Assembly (NCBI GenBank): GCA_963783095.1
Contig: CAWAMR010000003.1
Span: forward strand, 310,001-374,000
Source of the DNA: CAWAMR01 sp963783095
GTDB taxonomy: Bacteria; Planctomycetota; Planctomycetia; Gemmatales; Gemmataceae
Reading direction: 5' to 3'
Length of the DNA: 64,000 bases
Shown: piece after piece, positions 28,464 through 37,786 of the stretch
Layout of the letters: each line of letters starts with the position of its first letter
How positions within the stretch are numbered: the first letter of the stretch is position 1
The notes under the pieces: model-generated
What the model saw: the letters and a program-made list of their open reading frames with translations, nothing else
Told to the model about the DNA's origin: nothing
Database searches by the model: none
Made by a program: the position numbers and the translations under genes

Positions 28464-28540
28464 GGCTACACCCGTTCCAAGTTCCAAGTTCCAAGTTTCA
28501 AGTTCCAGGTTGAATACGGAATTTTGACTTGAAACTTCGC
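28464..28540. repeat. GTTCCAA-type dispersed repeat
   Basis: Iterated GTTCCAAGTTCCAAGTTTC and GTTCCAGG words followed after about 25 bases by ACTTGAAACTTC, a weak complement. It lies between the insertion sequence and the sialate esterase gene, in a gap with no gene. Confidence 0.8.
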
Positions 28541-28641
28541 GCTCGATGATCGATGAGATTGACCGTTGCATTGTCTCGGTGTGCGATGTACCTTGATAAT
28601 CAATCTTACCCCAATGCTCATTTTCACCTGGAGTAACTGCT

Positions 28642-30123
28642 ATGAGAAAGTTCCGATGGCTCGGATTTGCTCTGGTTGCGGGAATGCTCTTCCCGGAAGC
28701 CGGCCGAGCGGAAATCAAATTGAACCCGCTTTTCAGCGACAATATGGTCCTGCAGCGCGAGATGGAATGTCCGGTCTGGGGAACTGCTGAGCCGGGCGAA
28801 GAAATTAGCTATATGGTTACCGATCCCGCCAAAGGTTTGGGGTTCGCTACCTCACTTTACGCTAAAGTCGGCGACGACGGCAAATTCATGTTCAAACTCC
28901 AGAAACTCCCAGCCGGTGGTCCTTATACTCTCACCCTGACGGAAAAGAAGTCGAAGAAGGCCGTCACGCTAAAGAATGTCCTGGTGGGAGAAGTTTGGAT
29001 ATGCTCCGGACAATCGAATATGGAATGGCCCTTGAGAAATGCCGCGAATGGTAAGGAAGAAGTTCCAGCTTCAGAAAACAAGAACCTTCGTCTATTCACC
29101 GTGCCTCGCAAGAATGCCGCAACTCCTCTTACAACGTTTACCGCGAACTGGGTCGAATGCAACCCGAATACATCGCCTGGATTCTCTGCCGTGGCCTATT
29201 TCTTCGGCAAGGAATTGCAAGAGAAGTTGAAAGTCCCCGTCGGATTGATCCACACATCCGTAGGCGGAACCCCGGCGGAAGCGTGGACGAGCCGGGAAGC
29301 CCTGGAGGCGGTGCCGGCGCTCGCCTACTATGCGGCCAAACCGACCGGAACCAATCATGGGTCAGCCAGTTCGCTCTACAACGGCATGATCGCGCCGTTG
29401 ATACCTTATGGGATTAAGGGAGCTATCTGGTATCAAGGCGAAGCCAACGCCGGCAAGGCCTACGAATATCGCACGCTCTTTCAGACGATGATCTCCGATT
29501 GGCGCAAACGCTGGGGCGAGGGCGATTTCGCGTTCCTTTGCGTCCAATTGGCACCGTTCACAAAGATTGTTTCCAATCCGACGGAAAGCAACTGGGCCGA
29601 ACTTCGAGAAGCGCAATATCTCGCAACCGTCAAATTGAAGAACGTCGGCATGGCAGTTATCACGGATGTGGGCGAAGAGGCCGACATTCATCCAAGAAAG
29701 AAGCAGCCGGTTGGCGAACGATTGGCGACCGCAGCGCGAGCCATCGCTTACGGCGAGAAGATCGAATATTCGGGCCCGATCTACAAATCGATGAAGGTGG
29801 ATGGGAATAAGATCATCCTGAGCTTCGATCACGTCGGCGGAGGTCTGGTAACCAAGGGAGAAAAGCTGACCGGTTTCACGATTTGCGGCGAAGACAAAAA
29901 ATTCGTCAACGCCGACGCGATCGTCCAGGGCGATCAGGTCATCGTTTCCGGCCCCGGCATCGAGAAACCAACCCAGGTGCGCTTTGGCTGGGCGAATTAC
30001 CCTGTCGTCAATCTCTGGAACAAGGCTGGCCTGCCCGCTTCGCCGTTCCGAACGGATGATTTCACCATCACGACCGAGCCTCCGAAACGGAATAAAGAAG
30101 CACGCAAGAAAGATAGAAAGTGA
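28642..30123 (+). CDS. Sialate O-acetylesterase-like secreted hydrolase
   Basis: A 493-aa exported SGNH/GDSL-type esterase. After the signal peptide (LGFALVAGMLFPEAGRAE) comes the family opening NPLFSDNMVLQREMECPVWGTAEPGE, then the nucleophile motif VWICSGQSNMEWPL (Ser125) and GLIHTSVGGTPAEAWTS. GAIWYQGEANAG and RWGEGDFAFLCVQLAPF are also typical. The family removes O-acetyl groups from sialic acid or other sugars in the periplasm. The Lys/Arg-rich C-terminus (NKEARKKDRK) is unusual. The next gene, a sugar isomerase-like protein, follows 130 bases later and may act in the same catabolic route. Confidence 0.9.
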   Translation: MRKFRWLGFALVAGMLFPEAGRAEIKLNPLFSDNMVLQREMECPVWGTAEPGEEISYMVTDPAKGLGFATSLYAKVGDDGKFMFKLQKLPAGGPYTLTLTEKKSKKAVTLKNVLVGEVWICSGQSNMEWPLRNAANGKEEVPASENKNLRLFTVPRKNAATPLTTFTANWVECNPNTSPGFSAVAYFFGKELQEKLKVPVGLIHTSVGGTPAEAWTSREALEAVPALAYYAAKPTGTNHGSASSLYNGMIAPLIPYGIKGAIWYQGEANAGKAYEYRTLFQTMISDWRKRWGEGDFAFLCVQLAPFTKIVSNPTESNWAELREAQYLATVKLKNVGMAVITDVGEEADIHPRKKQPVGERLATAARAIAYGEKIEYSGPIYKSMKVDGNKIILSFDHVGGGLVTKGEKLTGFTICGEDKKFVNADAIVQGDQVIVSGPGIEKPTQVRFGWANYPVVNLWNKAGLPASPFRTDDFTITTEPPKRNKEARKKDRK

Positions 30124-30255
30124 CTTCGGTTCGGAAGAATGTGGTGAGGTAGTGGGGTGGTGGCTTGAGCGGAAGGACATTGAGCCGTGAGGTTTTTCAC
30201 CACGTCACTACGTCATTACCTCACCACCTCACCACGCCCTCAAAGGAAATTGATC

Positions 30256-31173
30256 ATGAAAATCACACGTCGGCAGATGTTGCAGGCGAGTGTCGCCGCG
30301 GCAACTGTCGCACCCTTTACTTCTGCCCTTGGAGCTAAACCCATCGTGAAAAACGGTCGTATTCAACAATCCATCGTTTACTGGTGCTTCAACTCGATGG
30401 GCGACAAGTGGGATGCTGAAACCACTTGCAAACACGCCAAAGAACTTGGCTGCGTTTCCATTGAAATCATCGACCCCAATGAATGGGGAGTCCTGCAAAA
30501 ACATGGTTTGACCTGCGCCATTGCCCCCAACGGAATGCCGGGTGCTCCGTTCATGCGCGGGTTTAATAATCTGAAGTATCACGACGAAGTCATCGCCACC
30601 ACCAAGAAAACCATCGACAAGTGCGCAGAAGCCAAGGTACCGAGCGTCATTGCCTTTACCGGCTACAAGTGGCGAGATGCCGACAACCCCAAGAGCGGCG
30701 AAATAAGCAAGGAAGAAGGTTTTGAGAATTGCGTCAAGGGTTTCAAGCAAATCGCAGGTTATGCGGAACAGAAGAAGGTGACCATCTGTCTGGAGCATCT
30801 CAACACCCGCGACGACACGCATCCGATGAAGGGACATCCCGGTTACCAGGGCGATGACCTCGACTGGATGGCTCAGATTATCCGAAAGGTCAACTCCGAT
30901 CGTCTCAAACTGCTCTTCGATATTTACCACGTTCAGATCATGCACGGCGACGTGATTCGACGAATGGAACAGTGCAAGGACATCATCGGCCATGTGCACA
31001 CCGCAGGCAATCCGGGCCGGGGCGAGCTGGACGACAAACAGGAGATCAACTATCCGCCGATCATGCGAAAGCTCCTGGACATCAAGTACACCGGCTATGT
31101 AGGACAGGAATTCATCCCGACACGCAACGCGCTGGAAGGACTGCGGGAAGCGGTCAAAGTTTGCGATGTGTAG
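30256..31173 (+). CDS. Tat-exported hydroxypyruvate isomerase/sugar epimerase-like TIM barrel
   Basis: A 305-aa protein with an N-terminal twin-Arg signal (ITRRQMLQASVAAATVAPFTSALG) and an AP-endonuclease-2-type TIM barrel. Barrel and metal-site words are present: CLEHLNTRDDTHPMKGHPGY, LKLLFDIYHVQIMHGDV, IGHVHTAGNPGRGELDD and YVGQEFIPT, matching the hydroxypyruvate isomerase branch. These bind a divalent metal through Glu/Asp/His residues and isomerise small sugar acids or keto sugars. The ATG at 30256 follows AAAGGAAAT and begins the Tat signal. Substrate is unknown; the secreted location is typical of planctomycete members. Confidence 0.85.
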   Translation: MKITRRQMLQASVAAATVAPFTSALGAKPIVKNGRIQQSIVYWCFNSMGDKWDAETTCKHAKELGCVSIEIIDPNEWGVLQKHGLTCAIAPNGMPGAPFMRGFNNLKYHDEVIATTKKTIDKCAEAKVPSVIAFTGYKWRDADNPKSGEISKEEGFENCVKGFKQIAGYAEQKKVTICLEHLNTRDDTHPMKGHPGYQGDDLDWMAQIIRKVNSDRLKLLFDIYHVQIMHGDVIRRMEQCKDIIGHVHTAGNPGRGELDDKQEINYPPIMRKLLDIKYTGYVGQEFIPTRNALEGLREAVKVCDV

Positions 31174-31587
31174 GCCGTTCCGTCAGGGTGCGGCAAATCT
31201 TCCTGGGGAGCAAGGTGCTGATGCCATCTGGGTCTTGTTCCATCTCCCCGGTACTCCGGGGAGATGGCTAGGGCGAGGGGCGAACCTTTCACCCTCCCAT
31301 ACTCGTTTTTCAGGGTTGAAGGTCTTTGCCCTCACCCTAACCCCCTAACCCTCTCCCCGGAGTACCGGGGAGAGGGAACAAAACGTGCAACGTCCATCTT
31401 GCCAGAAGTTCGGCGAGCGAAGCGAGGCGTGATCCCGACAATGGTGCGCCATTTCAATCGCCGCAGCGAGGTCGGAATGACGAGTGTGACCTTGATAAGG
31501 TGCGACAGCGTAGAGCAGGTTATCGAGGATGGTGATCCTTGTGCCATGCTCTGCGCAAAGTTGGTGTTGCCAGTCAACAGCGCCAAT
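31174..31587. other. Gene-free stretch with inverted repeats
   Basis: It holds CTCCCCGGTACTCCGGGGAG (about 31242-31264) and CTCTCCCCGGAGTACCGGGG (about 31352-31375), related palindromic words, and a run that resembles other repetitive DNA (CGAGCGAAGCGAGGC). No convincing gene is seen on either strand. Confidence 0.6.
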
Positions 31588-31701
31588 TCAGATTCGGGAG
31601 TAAGCGAATATCAGGCAGTCGAGCCATTTCTTGACTTCGGCCCGCTGGCCGTCGTCGTTCTGACGCCGAGTGCTGACCCTGATGTATGCCGCTACGGTCA
31701 T
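31588..31701 (-). pseudogene. Remnant of serine recombinase (resolvase) N-terminus
   Basis: A 37-codon minus-strand frame reads MTVAAYIRVSTRRQNDDG and QRAEVKKWLDCL, then stops. YxRVSTxxQ is the catalytic-serine motif that opens serine recombinases. The rest of the gene is missing, so this is a truncated relic of a mobile element. It lies directly upstream of the GC-rich sigma-factor gene. Confidence 0.7.
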
Positions 31702-31994
31702 GTTCGTGTCCTCGCAGGTGCTTGACGTGATCTTTCGGCACGCCCCGAATCGTGTCAATAGGGTGTAGTCAAAATGGCATGATGGTGGGAGTGCGGAAGT
31801 GCCGGGAAACGGTGCGGTCTTGCAGGCGTGATCGGCGTGATCCTAACTGGCACGGCCCGAACCCGCCGCTCGGTTCGACGGGAGGCGTGTGCGGCCTGTT
31901 GGCTCCGGTCGGTGATTTCGGCAAAATGACCGAACAAACCGCCTGCCTGCGAGGATTACATGTTAGACGACCGGCGACCGCAGAAAGGGACTTG

Positions 31995-33305
31995 ATGACG
32001 ACCACACCGATGAACCGGGTCATCCAGCACATTCTCGCCGCCTGCGAGGGAGACGGGATGACCGATGGGGAACTGCTGACCCGCTTCCTGAGCCATCAGG
32101 ACGACGCCGCCCTTGCCGCTCTGGTGCGGCGGCACGGCCCGATGGTGTCGGGCGTCTGCCGCCGCCTGCTCCGCAGCCACCACGATGCGGAGGATGCGTT
32201 CCAAGCCACGTTCCTCGTCCTCGTCAGGAAGGCGGCGACCCTGCCGAACCGGGAGACGGTCGGCAACTGGCTCTACGGTGTGGCGCACCAGACGGCGGTG
32301 CGGATGCGGGCGATGGTCGCCAAGCGGGGTGTGCGGGAGAGGCAGGTGGAGAACATGCCCGAACCGGCCACGGCGGAACAGTACGTCTGGAACGATCTCG
32401 CTCCGGTCATTGATGAGGAGTTGAGCCGCCTGCCGGACAAGTACCGTGTCCTCATCGTCCTATGCGACCTTGAAGGCGTGACCCGCAAGGACGTGGCCCG
32501 GCGACTCGGCATCCCCGAAGGCACGGCGGCGAGCCGGTTGGCGACGGCGAGGGCGATGCTGGCGAAGCGGCTAACCCGGCGAGGGGTTGTCATGTCCGGC
32601 GTGCTGCTGGGGGCCATCCTGTCCCAACAGTCGGCGTGGGCCAGTGTCCCGGCCCTGGTGGTGTCGAAGACGATCAAGGTCGCAAGCCTCATGGCGGCGG
32701 GGCAAGCGGCTACGGGAGTGATGTCGGTCAAGGTTGCCGCTCTCACCGAAGGAGTGCTGAAAGCCATGTTCCTGAACAAACTCAAGGGCGTGCTGGCGGT
32801 CGTGCTGGTCGCCCTCGTCTGCATCGGCGGCGGCGTGACCATCACGCCGATGGTGATGGGCAAGCAGCCGGACAGCCCGAAGAAGGCGGATGACAAGAAG
32901 CAGGAGGAGACGAAGGAGGCCGCTGTCAAGGCGATGCAGGAACGGTTTCAAGGGACGTGGAAGTGCGTGTTCATGCAGTACAACGGCGTGAAGTCCGAGC
33001 CTGACCTGATCTACACGATCAAAGGGAACTCATGGGAGTCCAAACTGGACGGTCGGGTTGTCCAATCCGGCACGTTCAAGCTGGTCGATCTGGATGCCAG
33101 CCCCAAGCAGATCGACTCCCTCACCACGTCCGCCGATGCGGAAGTCGTGGGAGAGCGGAAGGGCAAAACGAATCGGGGCATTTTCATGCTCGATGGAGAC
33201 ACCCTGATTATGTGTGTTCACGATGATGAGCGGCCCAAAGCCTTCATCACGCAAGCGGACGACGGCTGCAACGTGGCACAGTTCAAGCGTGTTGCCGCCA
33301 AGTAA
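31995..33305 (+). CDS. ECF sigma factor fused to membrane segment and TIGR03067-type domain
   Basis: A 436-aa fusion. Residues about 15-190 are an ECF sigma-70 factor: region 2 words DDAALAALVRRHGPMVSGVCRRLL, DAEDAFQATFLVLVRKA and GNWLYGVAHQTAVRMRA, and region 4 LPDKYRVLIVLCDLEGVTRKDVARRLGIPEGTAASRL. A hydrophobic segment (LKGVLAVVLVALVCIGGGV) and a Lys-rich spacer lead to a C-terminal domain with the TIGR03067 pattern (LQGTWK-like FQGTWKCVFMQYNGVK; GTFKLVDLDASPKQID; GIFMLDGDTLIMC). The extracytoplasmic domain may sense a signal for the sigma factor. GC content is visibly higher than around it. The ATG at 31995 is used; longer in-frame starts lack conserved sequence. Confidence 0.85.
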   Translation: MTTTPMNRVIQHILAACEGDGMTDGELLTRFLSHQDDAALAALVRRHGPMVSGVCRRLLRSHHDAEDAFQATFLVLVRKAATLPNRETVGNWLYGVAHQTAVRMRAMVAKRGVRERQVENMPEPATAEQYVWNDLAPVIDEELSRLPDKYRVLIVLCDLEGVTRKDVARRLGIPEGTAASRLATARAMLAKRLTRRGVVMSGVLLGAILSQQSAWASVPALVVSKTIKVASLMAAGQAATGVMSVKVAALTEGVLKAMFLNKLKGVLAVVLVALVCIGGGVTITPMVMGKQPDSPKKADDKKQEETKEAAVKAMQERFQGTWKCVFMQYNGVKSEPDLIYTIKGNSWESKLDGRVVQSGTFKLVDLDASPKQIDSLTTSADAEVVGERKGKTNRGIFMLDGDTLIMCVHDDERPKAFITQADDGCNVAQFKRVAAK

Positions 33306-33627
33306 GTTGCAGGGGCTTCAACTTCGGGATCGACTTGTTCGGCACGATCTCCTTCACGGCCCGGACGGTCGGCTGGAACAAGTTCGGCGGCTTCACCTTC
33401 TTCGGGTGGAGCCGCTTTCGTTGGGCATCCGTGCCGAGCGTGGAGTTTATTTTGGACATCCTCTTGAGGGGCTGCATTATTTTTTGAGGGCGACTTCACT
33501 TGCCGCACGCAGGAAAATCGCATTTGTCAGGCGTTCGCGCAAATCAAAGGAACTTTTCTTGGCAATCCGCAGCCTCGAACCATATACTTCCAATGGGTGC
33601 TCTTCTCCTCTCCTTCGTGCGGGTGAT
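33306..33627. other. Gap between sigma factor and purF
   Basis: The first half is GC-rich like the sigma gene and may be the 3' part of the same transferred piece. The second half changes to the composition of purF. I see no supported gene, only short frames without family features. Confidence 0.5.
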
Positions 33628-35244
33628 ATGGAAGAATTGCAGCATGAATGCGGTGTCGCGGCACTTTACCACTTGCCGGGCGATGCCATCTCACCTCTTG
33701 CTCCCAACGGCGACCCTACCCAGATACATCGTCTCATGCCCCGGATGCTCCTCGATTTGCAAAATCGCGGGCAGCTCGCGGCCGGGATGAGCACTTTCGA
33801 CCCCAAACGCGACCAGATCCTCGATACCTACAAGGAAATCGGCACGGTCATCGAAGCGTTCCGTCTCAACCATAAGGGCAAGGCGGAAAGTATTCTCAAC
33901 GATTATTCGGGGCGCGCTGCGATTGGGCACGTACGCTATGCAACCTGCGGGCCGAATACGCGTTCTTATGCGCAGCCTTTCGAGCGCCGGCACGGCTTCA
34001 AATGGAAATGGTTCAGCTTCGCATTCAACGGCCAACTCGCCAACTTTCAGGAACTCCGGGAAGAATTGCTTGCACTGGACGATTACCACCTGACGCGCGA
34101 AAACGATACCGAAGTGATCTTGCACTTCATTGCTTGCGGTTTGCAGGGCGACAAACAACCCGATCTTGTCGAGGTTTTCCGGGAGTTGAGCAAGAAATTC
34201 GATGGTGCCTATAACATCGTCTTTCTCAACGCCAATGGCGATATGGTGGTACTGCGCGACCCGCTCGGCATTCGACCGCTGTGCTATTCGCTGGAGGGGC
34301 CGATGTTCGGTGCGGCCAGCGAGAGCATTCCCCTACTGAATCTCGGCTTTCGGGATATTCGCTTTCTACAGCCCGGCGAGATGATTCTCATTCGTAATGG
34401 GAAATTCGAAAAGCATCGTTTTGCGGAATCGCCTCGTTCCGCGCATTGTTTTTTTGAATGGGTCTATTTTGCAAACGTCGCCAGCACACTCGATGGTCGG
34501 AGTGTCTACCTTTCGCGTTCCAATCTGGGGCGCGAGCTGGCTCGGCAGGAACTCGCACTCGGCATTCTGGAGATCGATGAGGATACCATCGTCGTGCCCG
34601 TGCCCGATACGGCCAAAGCCGCAGCCGACGCGATGGCCCATGCTCTGGGCATTCCATCGGTCGAGGGATTGATGCGCAACCGGGCGGTCGGTCGAACCTT
34701 TATCGAGGGCGACAATCGAGCCGACCGGGTTCGGCTCAAATACACGCCGCTCCGAGAGGTCCTCAAGGATAAGAAGGTTATTCTCGTTGAGGATTCCATC
34801 GTCCGAAGCACCACCATGCAAGGACTGTTGAGTCACATCCGCGAACTTGGAGGCGCTCGGGAGATTCACGTCCGGGTTGCCTGTCCACCGATCATCGCAC
34901 CTTGTTTTTACGGCATCGATATGTCGACCGTCGACCAGCTATTCGCCCCGAAGTTCATGAAGACCAACAAACTAACGATGGCGGAACAAGATGCGATGGC
35001 GCGGGAGTTGAGGGCGGATACATTGCTGTACCTGCCGGTCGAGGCGCTGGCCCGATGTCTTGAATTCGAGACGAATCGACTTTGCCAGGCTTGTGTTACC
35101 GGAGATTATCCCACCCCCACCGGCACCCGACTCTACCAACTCGGATTGCTCGAGAAGGGCAATACCAACGGCGCGCGGGGATACGAACGTCTCTGTACAA
35201 ACGGCAACGGAATCAAGGCTCCTCAAGTCAGCAATGTCAACTAA
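33628..35244 (+). CDS. purF: Amidophosphoribosyltransferase (purine biosynthesis)
   Basis: The enzyme makes 5-phosphoribosylamine from PRPP and glutamine, the first step of purine synthesis. The product is 538 aa. The glutaminase domain starts at the Met of MEELQHECGV, with Cys8 as the N-terminal nucleophile after a short propeptide that is probably removed. Family words follow: IGHVRYATCG, FAFNGQLANFQELREELL, FDGAYNIVFLNANGDM and RDPLGIRPLCYS. The transferase domain carries the PRPP loop VILVEDSIVRSTTM. The open frame reaches 33214 upstream, but that part has no family similarity. Soluble, cytoplasmic. No other pur gene is nearby. Confidence 0.92.
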   Translation: MEELQHECGVAALYHLPGDAISPLAPNGDPTQIHRLMPRMLLDLQNRGQLAAGMSTFDPKRDQILDTYKEIGTVIEAFRLNHKGKAESILNDYSGRAAIGHVRYATCGPNTRSYAQPFERRHGFKWKWFSFAFNGQLANFQELREELLALDDYHLTRENDTEVILHFIACGLQGDKQPDLVEVFRELSKKFDGAYNIVFLNANGDMVVLRDPLGIRPLCYSLEGPMFGAASESIPLLNLGFRDIRFLQPGEMILIRNGKFEKHRFAESPRSAHCFFEWVYFANVASTLDGRSVYLSRSNLGRELARQELALGILEIDEDTIVVPVPDTAKAAADAMAHALGIPSVEGLMRNRAVGRTFIEGDNRADRVRLKYTPLREVLKDKKVILVEDSIVRSTTMQGLLSHIRELGGAREIHVRVACPPIIAPCFYGIDMSTVDQLFAPKFMKTNKLTMAEQDAMARELRADTLLYLPVEALARCLEFETNRLCQACVTGDYPTPTGTRLYQLGLLEKGNTNGARGYERLCTNGNGIKAPQVSNVN

Positions 35245-35246
35245 AT

Positions 35247-35659
35247 AGTGTTCAGTTTTCAGTCCTCAGTAAGACCTTTCGGGTAGTGGCTCACGCTGAT
35301 GACTCATGGTTTTTACTGAAAACGGAACACGGAACACTATTTCCTATTGTTTTTTTTCATTGCCTTCGATATTCCGCTTCATTCGGGGAAATCGAGATGG
35401 GGGAAATGGGTTGATACCTCCAAGACAGCGTAAATTCCGGAATGGGGATTAGCCCCACTATCTTCAATGTCTGGGATTATTCGCGGGCTGGATGTCTCTC
35501 TCATCATTTCGTTTTCTTCAATCAATCTCGATCGTTATTTCAAGTTTTTCCAATTTTATCGGCACAACCGATAAAGTTTGCCGGGTTTAACGGTCGATGA
35601 TAGCGGAAGGATACCATCAGGTCGGGCTGCGCCGATCAGGGATCGAAGAGGGGGCACGC
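35247..35659. other. Intergenic region with TTCAG/GAACAC inverted repeat
   Basis: AAATAGTGTTCAGTTTTCAG at about 35245 faces ACGGAACACGGAACACTATT at about 35324, an imperfect inverted pair of the same class as 9309-9425 in the tRNA cluster. The remaining 300 bases up to the TolC-like gene hold no supported gene; GGGGGCACGC lies directly before the ATG at 35660. Confidence 0.7.
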
Positions 35660-37603
35660 ATGAATCGCTGGATAAATAGAGTTGCCGTTGCCGTGCTGGC
35701 TCTGGGCGGTCTGGCCGGCTGCAAACAGCAACTTTACCTGACCCACGACGACGCTCGCGCAGTTTCGCTCAAGATACCGGCGAATCTCGATACGGATTCC
35801 AACGTCGCGGCTCCGCCGACGGACTTCCACCCCAAACCTGTGATCATTACCGATCCCGATCGTGAGAAGCGGTACATGACTCTTCAGGAGGCTTTTGCGA
35901 TCGCACTGGAAGGGGGTACTCGCGGTACACAGGCGGTTAATTCACTTTCGAACATTCTCGGCGGCCCCACAGGTTTGATCGGTACGGGTCGAATACCTTA
36001 CGTGGATGATACTTCGACGATCTCATTCTTTGGCGGCGTTCTGAACAATCCCGACGATTCGATTCGGGCCTTTGCCCTCGATCCGGCGACCATCGGCACC
36101 AACATTGAGCATGCTCTGGCCAAGTTCGACATGCGCTGGAGCTCCAGCATGACCTGGACCAAGACGGACAATGCCACCGCCAGCACATTGACCAACCTTA
36201 CCAACGGCGACGCCGCGGCGTTCAGTTCCGGTTTCTATAAGCCGATGCCCACCGGCGGCCTAACCGGTATTACGTTTAACACGAACTACTTGAAGTACTC
36301 CGCCCCGCCCTCCACCTTCGGAGTGGTGAACCCAGCCTATACGCCGTCGCTCCAGTTTACTTTTGAGCAGCCTTTGCTGAAGGGCTACGGTATCGACATC
36401 AACCAGTTGACCCCAGCGCATCCAGGGAGCATCACGATTCCCAACTTTCAGGCCACCGGTGGTGCGAGCGAAGGTATTCTTATTACCCGCGTCCGCTACG
36501 ATCAGGCTCGAGCGGACTTCGAGCGCAATGTGAACCTCATGCTGTTCAACGTCGAAACCGCTTACTGGATTCTCTACGAGCAATATTTTGCTCTGTATGC
36601 AGCGGATCAAGGTGTCCGACAATCGTTCATGACCTGGCAGTTGACCAAGACGAAATATGACGTCGGCACGGCGACCCTTCAGGAAGTAGCGCAGGTTCGA
36701 GCGGTCTTCGAGAATTTCCGTTCGCAACGTCTAAACTCTCTTGCCAATGTGCAGGAAGCCGAGCGCCAGTTCCGAGGCCTGCTCGGTTTGCCCGTCGAGG
36801 ATGGCAAACGAATCGTGCCGGCGGATGCACCCGCCGTCGCAGCCTATGAGCCGGACTATAGTGTGGCCGTCAATGAAGCATTCGCCAATCGGCCCGAATT
36901 GCTCATGCTCCGACAGGATATCAAGGCCAGGCAGATGGACGTACTGAACCAGAAGAACAACATGCGTCCCGATCTCCGGTTTACTTCCAATTACAACGTT
37001 AATTCCATCGGAACTTCGCTCAATGGATCGGCGGTCAATGCGGTCAATGCCGGCAACGCCTGGGCCAACCTTGCCAACGACAAGTTCAACACCTGGAACA
37101 TTGGCCTCAATATGCAGGTGCCACTCGGCTTCCGCGATGCCAATGCTTACGTCCGAACCTCGCAACTGGGCCTGGCACGTGCCTATCAGAACCTCCGAAA
37201 CCAGGAGGTCAAGACCGAACGGCTCGTGGCGGGCATTTACCAGGCCCTGGCACGCTACTACGGCGACATCCAGGCGCAGCGAGAACGTCGCAAAGCGCTC
37301 GCACAGCAATTGGAAGGGTTGTTCACTCGAATCAAAGTGGGGCGAGATCCGCTCATCACCATCCTTCAAGCCCAGTCCGACTTTGCCGCAGCGCTCCAGC
37401 TCGAATACGCCGCCATCGGGAACTACAACATCGCTCTGGCTGCCTTTCACTATGCCAAGGGAACGATCCGCCAGTACAACAATGTGCAGATTGCCGAGGG
37501 CGATTTGCCGGCATGCACTCTGGCCCGCGCCACTGATTTCTTCAAGCAGCGCACGGCCGGCCTGGTTCTGCGCGAAGCGCGAACAATTGCCAACCGCCGA
37601 TGA
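35660..37603 (+). CDS. TolC-family outer membrane efflux lipoprotein
   Basis: A 647-aa outer membrane factor. The signal sequence ends in a lipobox (LGGLAGC), followed by long helical and beta-strand parts of the TolC fold: FTFEQPLLKGYGIDINQL, ILITRVRYDQARADFERNVNLMLFNVETAYWILYEQYF, WQLTKTKYDVGTATLQEVAQVRA and RAYQNLRNQEVKTERLVAGIYQALA. The family acts with inner-membrane pumps in export. In a second frame from about 37590 the sequence continues as a Pro-rich tail (LEHQPPTPTGLPDSPAGMNPPSAGTP), a common end for planctomycete members, so the stop at 37603 may be an indel artefact. No pump genes are adjacent. Confidence 0.85.
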   Translation: MNRWINRVAVAVLALGGLAGCKQQLYLTHDDARAVSLKIPANLDTDSNVAAPPTDFHPKPVIITDPDREKRYMTLQEAFAIALEGGTRGTQAVNSLSNILGGPTGLIGTGRIPYVDDTSTISFFGGVLNNPDDSIRAFALDPATIGTNIEHALAKFDMRWSSSMTWTKTDNATASTLTNLTNGDAAAFSSGFYKPMPTGGLTGITFNTNYLKYSAPPSTFGVVNPAYTPSLQFTFEQPLLKGYGIDINQLTPAHPGSITIPNFQATGGASEGILITRVRYDQARADFERNVNLMLFNVETAYWILYEQYFALYAADQGVRQSFMTWQLTKTKYDVGTATLQEVAQVRAVFENFRSQRLNSLANVQEAERQFRGLLGLPVEDGKRIVPADAPAVAAYEPDYSVAVNEAFANRPELLMLRQDIKARQMDVLNQKNNMRPDLRFTSNYNVNSIGTSLNGSAVNAVNAGNAWANLANDKFNTWNIGLNMQVPLGFRDANAYVRTSQLGLARAYQNLRNQEVKTERLVAGIYQALARYYGDIQAQRERRKALAQQLEGLFTRIKVGRDPLITILQAQSDFAAALQLEYAAIGNYNIALAAFHYAKGTIRQYNNVQIAEGDLPACTLARATDFFKQRTAGLVLREARTIANRR

Positions 37604-37786
37604 GCCGAATTCTCTGCCGCGCGTGCTCGAACATCAACCGCCAACGCCAACGGGACTGCCCGATTCGCCGGCAGGGATGAATCCACCATCTGCCGGAACG
37701 CCCAAGCCGATGGGGTTAATGCCAACTTCCTCCTCTATGGGATCGTTCGATTCAGGGCCTACACTACCATCGGCACCGAACACGCG

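Noticed and set aside
31332..31586. 84-aa minus-strand frame
   Set aside because: Made of repeat-like DNA (including the CCGGAGTACCGG palindrome); composition is not protein-like.
33214..33627. N-terminal extension of PurF
   Set aside because: The frame is open but has no family similarity, and Cys8 after the ATG at 33628 fits the glutaminase nucleophile.
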